Assembly: GCA_002420235.1 (NCBI GenBank) | Contig: DIHQ01000119.1 | Coordinates: 1-20,029 of the forward strand | Source of the DNA: Flavobacteriales bacterium UBA5692 | Lineage (GTDB): Bacteria > Bacteroidota > Bacteroidia > Flavobacteriales_D > Sanyastnellaceae | Length of the DNA stretch: 20,029 bases | Reading direction: 5' to 3' | Shown here: positions 14,576-20,029 of the stretch, piece after piece | How the letters are laid out: each line of letters opens with the position of its first letter | Position numbering within the stretch: the stretch's first letter is position 1 | Position numbers and translations under genes: made by a program | Notes under the pieces: model-generated | Told to the model about the DNA's origin: nothing | Seen by the model: the letters and a program-made list of their open reading frames with translations, nothing else | Databases searched by the model: none

Positions 14576-15376
14576 ATGCAGGCCATTCTCGAGAAACGCC
14601 GCCAGGAAGGTGAGAAAAAGGATCGTATCAAAGCGGCTATTCTCGCGTTTTTCTCCTTTGCAGGGGTTATTATGGCTTGCTTTTTTCTCGTTGCCTTTAC
14701 AAAGTCGATTCCTCCTCCCGGAGATCAATTCGTTGCAGTAGGGTTCGCGGACATTGGTGATGTTGACAAGGCTGCCGGAGAAGTGGAATCGGAAGTGCCT
14801 TCTGAAACAGTCGAAGAAGTGGTGCAGCCTGAAGTTTCCCAAAGCGAGCCTGTAGAATCTGCAGCGGTGGAAGAAGTGGTGACCCAGGAACAATCGGACG
14901 TAGCGGTGACAAAGCCGCCGGAAACGGTGAAAGAACCGGACCCGGAACCCGAGCCGACACGTTCGGTGGATTCACGGTTGTCAAATGCCTTCAGCGCACT
15001 TGCGCAGAGCGGCGGCGGTGGATCGGAAGGTGCTTCAGCTCAGGGGACAGGCAATGAAGGCGCAGAAAATGCTAAGATCGATGGCCGAGGCGTTGTGAGC
15101 GGTGATGAAGGCGACTTCGATTTGGACGGTGGTAGCATTGTAGGGCGGCCTATCCAGAACGAGACCCCACGCAAAGAGGGGGTTGTTCGAGTGAAGATTC
15201 TTGTCGATAAATACGGCAAGGTGAGTCAGGCCACGTACGACGGCGCGGGCTCTAATACGGCGGACAGTGAACTTATTGAGATGGCCTGTCGGGCAGCTCG
15301 AACCACGACTTGGACTGAGAATTTGGCCCGACCTGTGCGGTCTGGATTTGTGACTATTCGATTCGAACTCGAGTGA
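14576..15376 (+). CDS. Energy transducer TonB-like protein with acidic spacer
   Basis: A 266-residue protein with a basic N-terminus (EKRRQEGEKKDRIK), one membrane helix (about 19-42), a long low-complexity periplasmic spacer (about 45-185) and a C-terminal TonB-type domain (about 190-266: EGVVRVKILVDKYGKVSQAT to SGFVTIRFELE). TonB carries energy from ExbB/ExbD to outer-membrane receptors that import siderophores, glycans or vitamins. The spacer is Glu/Val/Ser rich (VESEVPSETVEEVVQPEVSQ) with only a short Pro-Glu part (EPDPEPEP) and a Gly/Ser part (SGGGGSEG), unlike the Pro-Lys spacer of enteric TonB. Gene order after exbB and exbD supports the role. A TolA-like role in envelope maintenance is the main alternative. 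Its stop overlaps the folC GTG start. Confidence 0.87.
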   Translation: MQAILEKRRQEGEKKDRIKAAILAFFSFAGVIMACFFLVAFTKSIPPPGDQFVAVGFADIGDVDKAAGEVESEVPSETVEEVVQPEVSQSEPVESAAVEEVVTQEQSDVAVTKPPETVKEPDPEPEPTRSVDSRLSNAFSALAQSGGGGSEGASAQGTGNEGAENAKIDGRGVVSGDEGDFDLDGGSIVGRPIQNETPRKEGVVRVKILVDKYGKVSQATYDGAGSNTADSELIEMACRAARTTTWTENLARPVRSGFVTIRFELE

Positions 15377-16611
15377 CCTACGCAGAAGCTACGACTTGGC
15401 TGTTTAAGCAGCTTCCCATGTTTCAACGCCAAGGCGCCGCTGCTTATAAGACCAATTTGAGCGGCACATGGCAGGTACTCGACGTTATGGGTCGACCGGA
15501 TCTTCGCTTAGATCACGTCATCCACGTCGCCGGCACCAACGGAAAGGGATCAGTTTGCAGGGCCGTAGCCAATGCCCTGCAAGCTTCGGGGAAACGGGTG
15601 GGTTTATTCACTTCACCGCATTTGGTAGACTTCAGGGAAAGAATGCTCATCAACGGTGTCATGCCAGATGAACAGTGGGTCGTGGATTTCATTCAGCGCG
15701 TGCGGTCTGATTTTGAATCGGCAGGAAATGTGCCTTCATTTTTTGAATGGACTTTTGGAATGGCGTTGGTTTGGTTCGTCGAAAAGGGTGTCGATGTGGT
15801 GGTTTTGGAGACTGGGATGGGTGGGCGCCTTGATAGCACGAACGTCTTCCCGCAGCCGTTGCTTACGGTCATAACCAATATCGGGCTCGATCACCAGCAT
15901 TTCCTTGGCAATGATATCCGTTCCATCGCCCGAGAAAAGGCTGGTATCATAAAGGACGGGGTGCCGCTAGTGATAGGTCGCATGCGCCCTGATGCCCAAT
16001 CGGTTTTGTTGGAGACAGCAAATCGGTATGGCGCCGAAGTGCACTATGCTGGAGTGGCGGGAAAAACAAGTGAAGATGGTCCGCATTGGCCCGAGAACCG
16101 AGCAACAGCAAAAAAGGCACTCGAGGTATTGAATGAAATGCCTTTTGGACGTGGTTGGGAGGTTCCGGGGCTTGATTTCATCACAAAATCTGGTCATGAC
16201 GGTAGGTGGCAGTGGTTGAAATCGGCGTCCTCCGGCGCCCGAATTCTGCTCGACTGTGCACATAACCTCGATGGGTTGACCCGAACATTGGGGGCCATTC
16301 AGAACCAGGATTTTGACATGCTACGTATTGTTTACGGGGCAATGAACGATAAGGACATTCATGGAGCGCTGTCATTGATGCCTCGCCAAGGCACGTACTA
16401 CTTTTGCCAAACGCATAGCCCGCGTGCGTTTCCCGCTGATGAATTGTTCAATTGTGCCGGGAAAAATGGCCTTCAGGGCGCAGCGTTTCCTACCGTTGAA
16501 AAGGCTGTGCTTGCTGCTTCATCCGAGGCTGAATCCAATGATTTGGTTTTGGTGTTGGGGAGCGTGTTTATAGTAGGCGAGGCAATCACTTGGAATCGAG
16601 GGCGGGAGTGA
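15373..16611 (+). CDS. folC: Bifunctional folylpolyglutamate/dihydrofolate synthase
   Basis: A 412-residue Mur-ligase-family enzyme that adds glutamate to dihydropteroate and then to folates using ATP. The P-loop HVAGTNGKGSVC has K58; the family motifs TSPHLVDFRERM (about 80-91), LETGMGGRLDSTNVFP, TNIGLDHQHFLG, and DCAHNLDGL in the C-terminal domain are all present. The start is a GTG at 15373 overlapping the stop of the TonB-like gene by four bases; the resulting N-terminus (MTYAEATTWLFKQLPMFQRQ) matches homologues, so the ATG at 15418 would truncate it. It is the last gene of the exbB-exbD-tonB series, probably by transcriptional convenience rather than shared function. It converges with gpmI, with only six bases between stop codons. 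Confidence 0.95.
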   Translation: MTYAEATTWLFKQLPMFQRQGAAAYKTNLSGTWQVLDVMGRPDLRLDHVIHVAGTNGKGSVCRAVANALQASGKRVGLFTSPHLVDFRERMLINGVMPDEQWVVDFIQRVRSDFESAGNVPSFFEWTFGMALVWFVEKGVDVVVLETGMGGRLDSTNVFPQPLLTVITNIGLDHQHFLGNDIRSIAREKAGIIKDGVPLVIGRMRPDAQSVLLETANRYGAEVHYAGVAGKTSEDGPHWPENRATAKKALEVLNEMPFGRGWEVPGLDFITKSGHDGRWQWLKSASSGARILLDCAHNLDGLTRTLGAIQNQDFDMLRIVYGAMNDKDIHGALSLMPRQGTYYFCQTHSPRAFPADELFNCAGKNGLQGAAFPTVEKAVLAASSEAESNDLVLVLGSVFIVGEAITWNRGRE

Positions 16612-16617
16612 ACGGTA

Positions 16618-18138
16618 CTAGTAAAGCGCAGCCCCTGTCATTTCAGGAGGCTGCGCAATGCCCATCAATTTTAGCACCGTCGGAGCGACATCGGCTAGAA
16701 TACCGTTTTTAATGGAATTTACATTACCCGCTATGACAACTACCGGAACTGGGTTGGTGGTATGGGCCGTGTGAGGCTCGCCGTCCAGATGTCGAGCAAA
16801 ATCCGCATTTCCGTGGTCAGCTATTATGACAAATTGATAATCGCTTGCTTGCCCGGCTTCAACGACTTTCTGCATGCAGTTATCTGTGGCTTCAACTGCT
16901 TCCACAATGGCATCAAACACACCGGTGTGGCCTACCATATCCGGATTTGCGAAGTTGAGGCAAATAAAATCGGGTGAAGCGCCACTCTCGCCTTTGATTT
17001 CTGGAAGGATTAGATTGACAATTTCTTGGGCGGCCATTTCGGGTTGCAGGTCATAAGTAGGAACCTTCGGGCTTTGCGCCATTAATCTAAGTTCACCATC
17101 GAACTTGGTTTCACGGCCACCACTGAAAAAGAAAGTGACGTGAGGGTGCTTTTCCGTTTCAGCGATACGCACTTGAGTTCGTCCAGCTGCAGATACCACT
17201 TCACCAAGCGTGCCCATCAAATTGGGTTTGTCGTAAATCACATGAATACCCTCAAACGAATCGTCATAATTCGTCATGGTGACGTAATGCAACGTGAGCG
17301 GCTCCATATTATACTCCGGATAAGCTTTTTGGGTTAAGGCTGAGGTGATTTCCCGGCATCGATCGGTCCTGAAGTTGAAGCAAATTACTACGTCGTTTGG
17401 AGCGATGGGTGCAGGTTCCCCCACAATAAATGGCCGAATGAACTCATCAGTTGTGTCTCGCGCATAATGCTCTTGGATTCCATCGACCGCTGTCATGTAT
17501 TGGTTACCCTCGCCCCGGACAAGCGTAGCGTACGCCAACCCGATGCGTTCCCAACGTTTATCCCGATCCATGGCATAGTAGCGGCCGTGTACGGAAGCAA
17601 TTCGGCCCCCGGTCAATTCCAAAACGGATTCGAGCTCCGTAATGTATTTCTCGGCAGTACGCGGCGAAGTATCTCGTCCATCTGTAAAAGCGTGAACTAC
17701 AAAATCTCCAATGCCGGCAGCGGCGGCTGCCATGCAAAGTGCGTTGAGGTGTTCTTGTTGCGAATGGACCCCCCCTTTTGAAATGAGTCCCATTAAGTGT
17801 AGTCGAACGCCTGGACTTTTGGCTTTTTCTAAAGCTGCTTGTAGAGCCGACTCTCGCTGAAATGATCCCGATTCTATTGCCCGATTGATACGGAGCAAAT
17901 CTTGGTTTACCACTCGCCCAGCTCCAATATTCATGTGGCCGACTTCGCTGTTACCCATTTGTCCATCTGGCAGTCCGACGTGTTCGCCGTCAGTGCGGAG
18001 CACGGCATTGGGGTACTGGCTGAGCAAGTGATCCATGAAAGGGGTTTTGGCCGCTGCAATGGCATTGCATGAGTCGTTTTTACCAATGCCCCACCCATCG
18101 AGAATGATTAAAGCACATTTGTTGGACGAACGGGTCAT
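16618..18138 (-). CDS. gpmI: 2,3-bisphosphoglycerate-independent phosphoglycerate mutase
   Basis: A 506-residue metalloenzyme of the alkaline-phosphatase superfamily that interconverts 3- and 2-phosphoglycerate in glycolysis and gluconeogenesis using two Mn ions. D14 in LIILDGWGIG is a metal ligand and S64 in QMGNSEVGHMNIGAGRV is the phosphorylated serine. HAFTDGRDTSP, FNFRTDRCREI, NFANPDMVGHTG, IADHGNAD and HTTNPVPVVV fill the remaining active-site motifs. The frame extends 11 codons further upstream, but the ATG at 18138 forms an ATGA with the stop of the histidine kinase gene and gives a family-like N-terminus. The gene ends six bases from folC on the other strand, and a strong hairpin is embedded in its last codons. 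Confidence 0.95.
   Translation of the reverse strand: MTRSSNKCALIILDGWGIGKNDSCNAIAAAKTPFMDHLLSQYPNAVLRTDGEHVGLPDGQMGNSEVGHMNIGAGRVVNQDLLRINRAIESGSFQRESALQAALEKAKSPGVRLHLMGLISKGGVHSQQEHLNALCMAAAAAGIGDFVVHAFTDGRDTSPRTAEKYITELESVLELTGGRIASVHGRYYAMDRDKRWERIGLAYATLVRGEGNQYMTAVDGIQEHYARDTTDEFIRPFIVGEPAPIAPNDVVICFNFRTDRCREITSALTQKAYPEYNMEPLTLHYVTMTNYDDSFEGIHVIYDKPNLMGTLGEVVSAAGRTQVRIAETEKHPHVTFFFSGGRETKFDGELRLMAQSPKVPTYDLQPEMAAQEIVNLILPEIKGESGASPDFICLNFANPDMVGHTGVFDAIVEAVEATDNCMQKVVEAGQASDYQFVIIADHGNADFARHLDGEPHTAHTTNPVPVVVIAGNVNSIKNGILADVAPTVLKLMGIAQPPEMTGAALY
16626..16656 (-). terminator. Hairpin in the 3' end of gpmI, candidate terminator
   Basis: On the minus strand GCGCAGCC at the 5' side pairs with GGCTGCGC at the 3' side and CCTG pairs with CAGG, giving a 12-bp stem with one bulged base and a six-base loop. 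The hairpin lies wholly inside the last codons of gpmI and is followed by TTTACTAG, where TAG is the gpmI stop. The U-run is only three bases, so termination would be weaker than at 4326-4356. It is a structured stretch at a convergent junction that has no spacer. Confidence 0.5.
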
Positions 18139-19058
18139 GAAGCGATAGGAATCTTTGTTGTAATGCGGCATCCACCGCGTTTACTTGTATCAATGGTCAA
18201 ATTTCCACCGTGCATGCGGATTATTTGATGAGCTAGGTAAAGTCCTAATCCAGTTCCCGTGGTGTCTGTGTGCTCAATACGTTCAAACTTTTTCAGCACA
18301 AGTTTTCTTTTGTTTGCGGGGATTCCATTTCCTCCGTCGTCCACCGCGAAATGAAGAACTTCCGAGGTTTGAGAAATTTCAACATTAACAGGCTCGTCAT
18401 TAGGGCTGTATTTAAAAGCGTTTTCGATAAGATTACCCCAAGCGAGGGCCATGGCATCAGCGTCACCTTTCACCAAACCCATCGCTTCTTCTGGCGTGTC
18501 TAGCACAATGGTGCGATCTTGAAAAGGCCCCGTTTGTTGACGCTTGATGGCTTCATTTACGATGTGTTCTGCATCGAATGGTTCACGGTTCATGGCTTTG
18601 CCCGAGACGAGCCGATTACTTTGTAAGATGTTTTCGACCCGTTGGGAAAGTCTGCTCAATCCCGCAGTTGCATCGTTGTACAACTCATGTTTGGTGGCCT
18701 CGTCCCATTCGTGGCGCTTCAAGGAATCGATTGCCAATTGCGTTCCTGCAATAGGTGTTTTTAGCTCGTGAGTGACTGCGAGGAGGAAATGCCTCTCTTT
18801 CTGGGCTTGGACACGCTCCTTTCGGATACCTCTCCAAATTGCTACAAACCCCAAGCTTAGAAGCCCTAGGAACACGCTGCCTTCGCCAAGAATCATGAAT
18901 GTGTACCGCGTGGCATTGGAAGTACCCTCCAATTCATCGATGGTTTGCCGCTGTTGAATCAAAAGGTAAGCCCACCAGCTGAACTGCATCAAGATGTAAG
19001 CACCCAAAAATCCTGTGAGCCACGTCCTATTTGCCCGTTTCACCTTCTGCTTCCGCAT
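18135..19058 (-). CDS. Sensor histidine kinase, no adjacent response regulator
   Basis: A 307-residue membrane histidine kinase. Two membrane helices (about 13-34 and 55-76) flank a very short extracytoplasmic loop of about 20 residues, so it probably senses a membrane or cytoplasmic signal. The phosphoacceptor is H97 in the H-box AVTHELKTPIAG. The ATPase domain has the N-box NLIENAFKYS (N213), G1 DDGGNGI (D241) and G2 GTGLGLYLA (268-276). There is no HAMP, PAS or receiver domain. It starts 23 bases after the methyltransferase gene, but a TAnnTTTG element (19063-19070) lies just ahead of its ATG. Its stop overlaps the gpmI start as ATGA. No response regulator gene is in the window, so its partner is unknown. 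Confidence 0.92.
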   Translation of the reverse strand: MRKQKVKRANRTWLTGFLGAYILMQFSWWAYLLIQQRQTIDELEGTSNATRYTFMILGEGSVFLGLLSLGFVAIWRGIRKERVQAQKERHFLLAVTHELKTPIAGTQLAIDSLKRHEWDEATKHELYNDATAGLSRLSQRVENILQSNRLVSGKAMNREPFDAEHIVNEAIKRQQTGPFQDRTIVLDTPEEAMGLVKGDADAMALAWGNLIENAFKYSPNDEPVNVEISQTSEVLHFAVDDGGNGIPANKRKLVLKKFERIEHTDTTGTGLGLYLAHQIIRMHGGNLTIDTSKRGGCRITTKIPIAS

Positions 19059-19062
19059 GTTG

Positions 19063-19092
19063 CAAAGCTAGTGCACGCCCATTAGAATCGAA
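19063..19092 (-). promoter_or_regulatory. Predicted promoter of the histidine kinase gene
   Basis: On the minus strand TAGCTTTG, followed by CA, spans 19070 to 19063, a full match to TAnnTTTG. TTC at 19092-19090 is 19 bases upstream. The ATG at 19058 begins only four bases after the box, so the transcript would start at or next to the A of the ATG, that is, leaderless or nearly so. Confidence 0.5.
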
Positions 19093-19843
19093 TGCACATA
19101 TGTTCCCGTTTGAGGGCTTGATTGCGCGTCAAAAGGCCCCATTCGAATGCATCCATTTGTAAGGTCCATTCTGGCATAGAACATAAATGTTTCCAAGCCC
19201 GCTCCATATCAGAAGACCAATGGATGTCGTCACACACGAGCACGCCGTTCGTATGAAGCATGGTCAGGCTCTTCTTAGCGTAACGGATCAGGGCACTTCC
19301 GCGGTGATTTCCATCTATGAAAATTAGGTCGTACGTGCTGTCCCCAAACGCGTCCCAGACCGTATCGAACTCACCGGATAACGACCGGACGTTTTCGACA
19401 CCTAATCTGGTCAAGTTGGATTGTGCCAACCGTTGAATGTGAGGATTGCCTTCCACGGTTGTTAGTAATTTAGAGAAGCGGGCGATGTAGGCTGAGGTGA
19501 GGCCTAAGGATGTGCCGAGTTCTAGGGCTGCATTGCATTTTAAATGATCAGTTAGTGCTGCTAAGGCACGGGCATGTTTTGGGCGTTTCAACGACAACCT
19601 TGCAATTCCAGAAACGGTCGACGTATTTCCCATTGAACCCGCGCCGAAGTCTTGAAATGGCACTGCTTGGGAGTCGGCCTTGAGCTCGGATCGCAGATTC
19701 TCGATGTCGCTGCATGAGAACCGTGAACTTCGCATTTTAACGATTAAACTAAACAGCCACGGGCTGTGGATGGATCGCCAACTTTTGCTCCGACGAAACC
19801 AACGAATAAACGATGAAATACGGAATAAGCTTATTGGTTTCAC
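19082..19843 (-). CDS. Class I SAM-dependent methyltransferase (O-methyltransferase-like)
   Basis: A 253-residue protein. The Rossmann methyltransferase fold shows motif I ALELGTSLGLTSA (ELGTSLG at 108-114), the acidic end of strand 2 (VEGNP, E131), FIDGNHRGSALIRY (175-188) and CDDIHWSSDMERAW (204-217). The N-terminal SIHSPWLFSLI and FGAGSMGNTSTVSGIAR are typical of an uncharacterised Bacteroidota methyltransferase group; the substrate is unknown. The start given is a GTG at 19843, because the N-terminal region before IHSP is conserved in the group and the first ATG in frame (19735) would cut it off. A TAnnTTTG element ends only five bases upstream of that GTG. It is the first gene of the minus-strand series methyltransferase, histidine kinase, gpmI. 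Confidence 0.85.
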   Translation of the reverse strand: MKPISLFRISSFIRWFRRSKSWRSIHSPWLFSLIVKMRSSRFSCSDIENLRSELKADSQAVPFQDFGAGSMGNTSTVSGIARLSLKRPKHARALAALTDHLKCNAALELGTSLGLTSAYIARFSKLLTTVEGNPHIQRLAQSNLTRLGVENVRSLSGEFDTVWDAFGDSTYDLIFIDGNHRGSALIRYAKKSLTMLHTNGVLVCDDIHWSSDMERAWKHLCSMPEWTLQMDAFEWGLLTRNQALKREHMCIRF

Positions 19844-19848
19844 TTTGT

Positions 19849-19876
19849 CAAAAGTACAGGATCAATTCTGGATGAA
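19849..19876 (-). promoter_or_regulatory. Predicted promoter of the methyltransferase gene
   Basis: On the minus strand TACTTTTG spans 19856 to 19849, matching TAnnTTTG; TTC at 19876-19874 is 17 bases upstream. The GTG start at 19843 is so close that the transcript would have almost no leader. The element shares the 57-base gap with the tRNA-Val gene that runs the other way. Confidence 0.45.
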
Positions 19877-19882
19877 TTCATA

Positions 19883-19890
19883 TATCTTTA
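19883..19890 (+). promoter_or_regulatory. Possible -7 element of the tRNA-Val promoter
   Basis: TATCTTTA differs from TAnnTTTG only in its last base and ends 10 bases before the mature tRNA. No TTG lies at normal spacing upstream; a TTC is 14 bases away. A start near 19894 would give a precursor leader of about six bases. Confidence 0.35.
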
Positions 19891-19900
19891 CCGCCCATTA

Positions 19901-19975
19901 GGGCGATTAGCTCAGTTGGTTTAGAGCACCTCGTTTACACCGAGGGGGTCGGGGGCTCGAATCCCTCAGCGCCCA
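19901..19975 (+). tRNA. tRNA-Val (anticodon UAC)
   Basis: The 75-base sequence folds as a cloverleaf: acceptor GGGCGAT with AGCGCCC, D stem GCTC/GAGC, anticodon stem CCTCG/CGAGG around TTTACAC with anticodon TAC (reads GUA valine codons), a five-base variable loop, and T arm GGGGG-CTCGAAT-CCCTC with one G-U pair. The discriminator is A and CCA is not encoded (CAT follows), so the end is added after transcription. The acceptor stem has one A-G mismatch at the sixth pair, and the T loop begins with C where T is usual at position 54. A rho-independent terminator follows. Confidence 0.95.
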
Positions 19976-19982
19976 CATTTTT

Positions 19983-20011
19983 AACCTCAACAATATGTTG
20001 AGGTTTTTTTT
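19983..20011 (+). terminator. Rho-independent terminator of tRNA-Val
   Basis: AACCTCAACA at 19983-19992 pairs perfectly with TGTTGAGGTT at 19996-20005 around a three-base loop, followed without a break by Ts to 20011. It begins eight bases after the tRNA. No further gene is visible in the last 18 bases. Confidence 0.93.
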
Positions 20012-20029
20012 ATTACTCTAACATAACCT

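Noticed and set aside
14270..14893. 207-residue minus-strand open frame across exbD and tonB
   Set aside because: It is His/Phe/Cys-rich reverse translation of two well-supported genes on the other strand.
19892..19905. Inverted repeat CGCCC/GGGCG between the tRNA leader and the 5' end of tRNA-Val
   Set aside because: The likely transcription start falls inside the left arm, so the hairpin would probably not form in the RNA; it could equally be a remnant of a lost tRNA end.
1..20029. Mobile element, prophage, toxin-antitoxin or defence system
   Set aside because: No transposase, integrase, phage, nuclease or toxin-like product is visible; all large genes are core functions or the single unknown gene.

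Overview
The window looks like core chromosome of a marine member of the Bacteroidota, most likely Flavobacteriales (a Cryomorphaceae/Schleiferiaceae-like lineage). The evidence is protein family character (butyryl-CoA-type acyl-CoA dehydrogenase, single-domain Glu/Leu-type dehydrogenase, NhaD antiporter, ExbB-ExbD-TonB-FolC cluster, IHSP-type methyltransferase), the near absence of purine-rich Shine-Dalgarno sequences, and at least four intergenic promoters with the Bacteroidota -7 element TAnnTTTG. The taxonomic placement is inference. Coding density is very high: no gene-free stretch reaches 200 bases, and three tail-to-tail gene pairs have no real intergenic space.

Left part (1-4356): the 3' end of ispF (isoprenoid synthesis) converges on a minus-strand pair made of a VTC-domain protein (polyphosphate polymerase family) and a DUF4956 membrane protein. 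Divergent from that pair, behind a promoter with two spaced palindromes, come pdhA (E1 alpha) and pdhC (E2) of pyruvate dehydrogenase, closed by a perfect 13-bp-stem terminator. E1 beta and E3 are not here.

Middle (4423-11900): recG is followed 10 nt later by a large anchored protein of unknown function with a propeller-like C-terminal half. That gene converges with an acyl-CoA dehydrogenase gene. Divergent from the dehydrogenase run anmK (murein recycling) and an overlapping Glu/Leu/Phe/Val dehydrogenase gene.

Right part (11972-20029): nhaD (Na+/H+ antiport) precedes a tight exbB-exbD-tonB-folC cluster. Converging on it from the right is a minus-strand series: a SAM-dependent methyltransferase, a sensor histidine kinase without a neighbouring response regulator, and gpmI (phosphoglycerate mutase), the last two joined by an ATGA overlap. 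A tRNA-Val(UAC) gene with a strong terminator closes the window.

I see no insertion sequence, prophage, CRISPR array, toxin-antitoxin pair or recognisable defence system. The points most worth following are the VTC/DUF4956 pair, the twin palindromes at the pdhA promoter, the unusual lysine-rich PdhA N-terminus, the repeat-encoded E2 linker, the uncharacterised recG-linked protein with its G8 tract, the kinase-gpmI coupling, and a possible TTC variant of the -33 element shared by four promoters.
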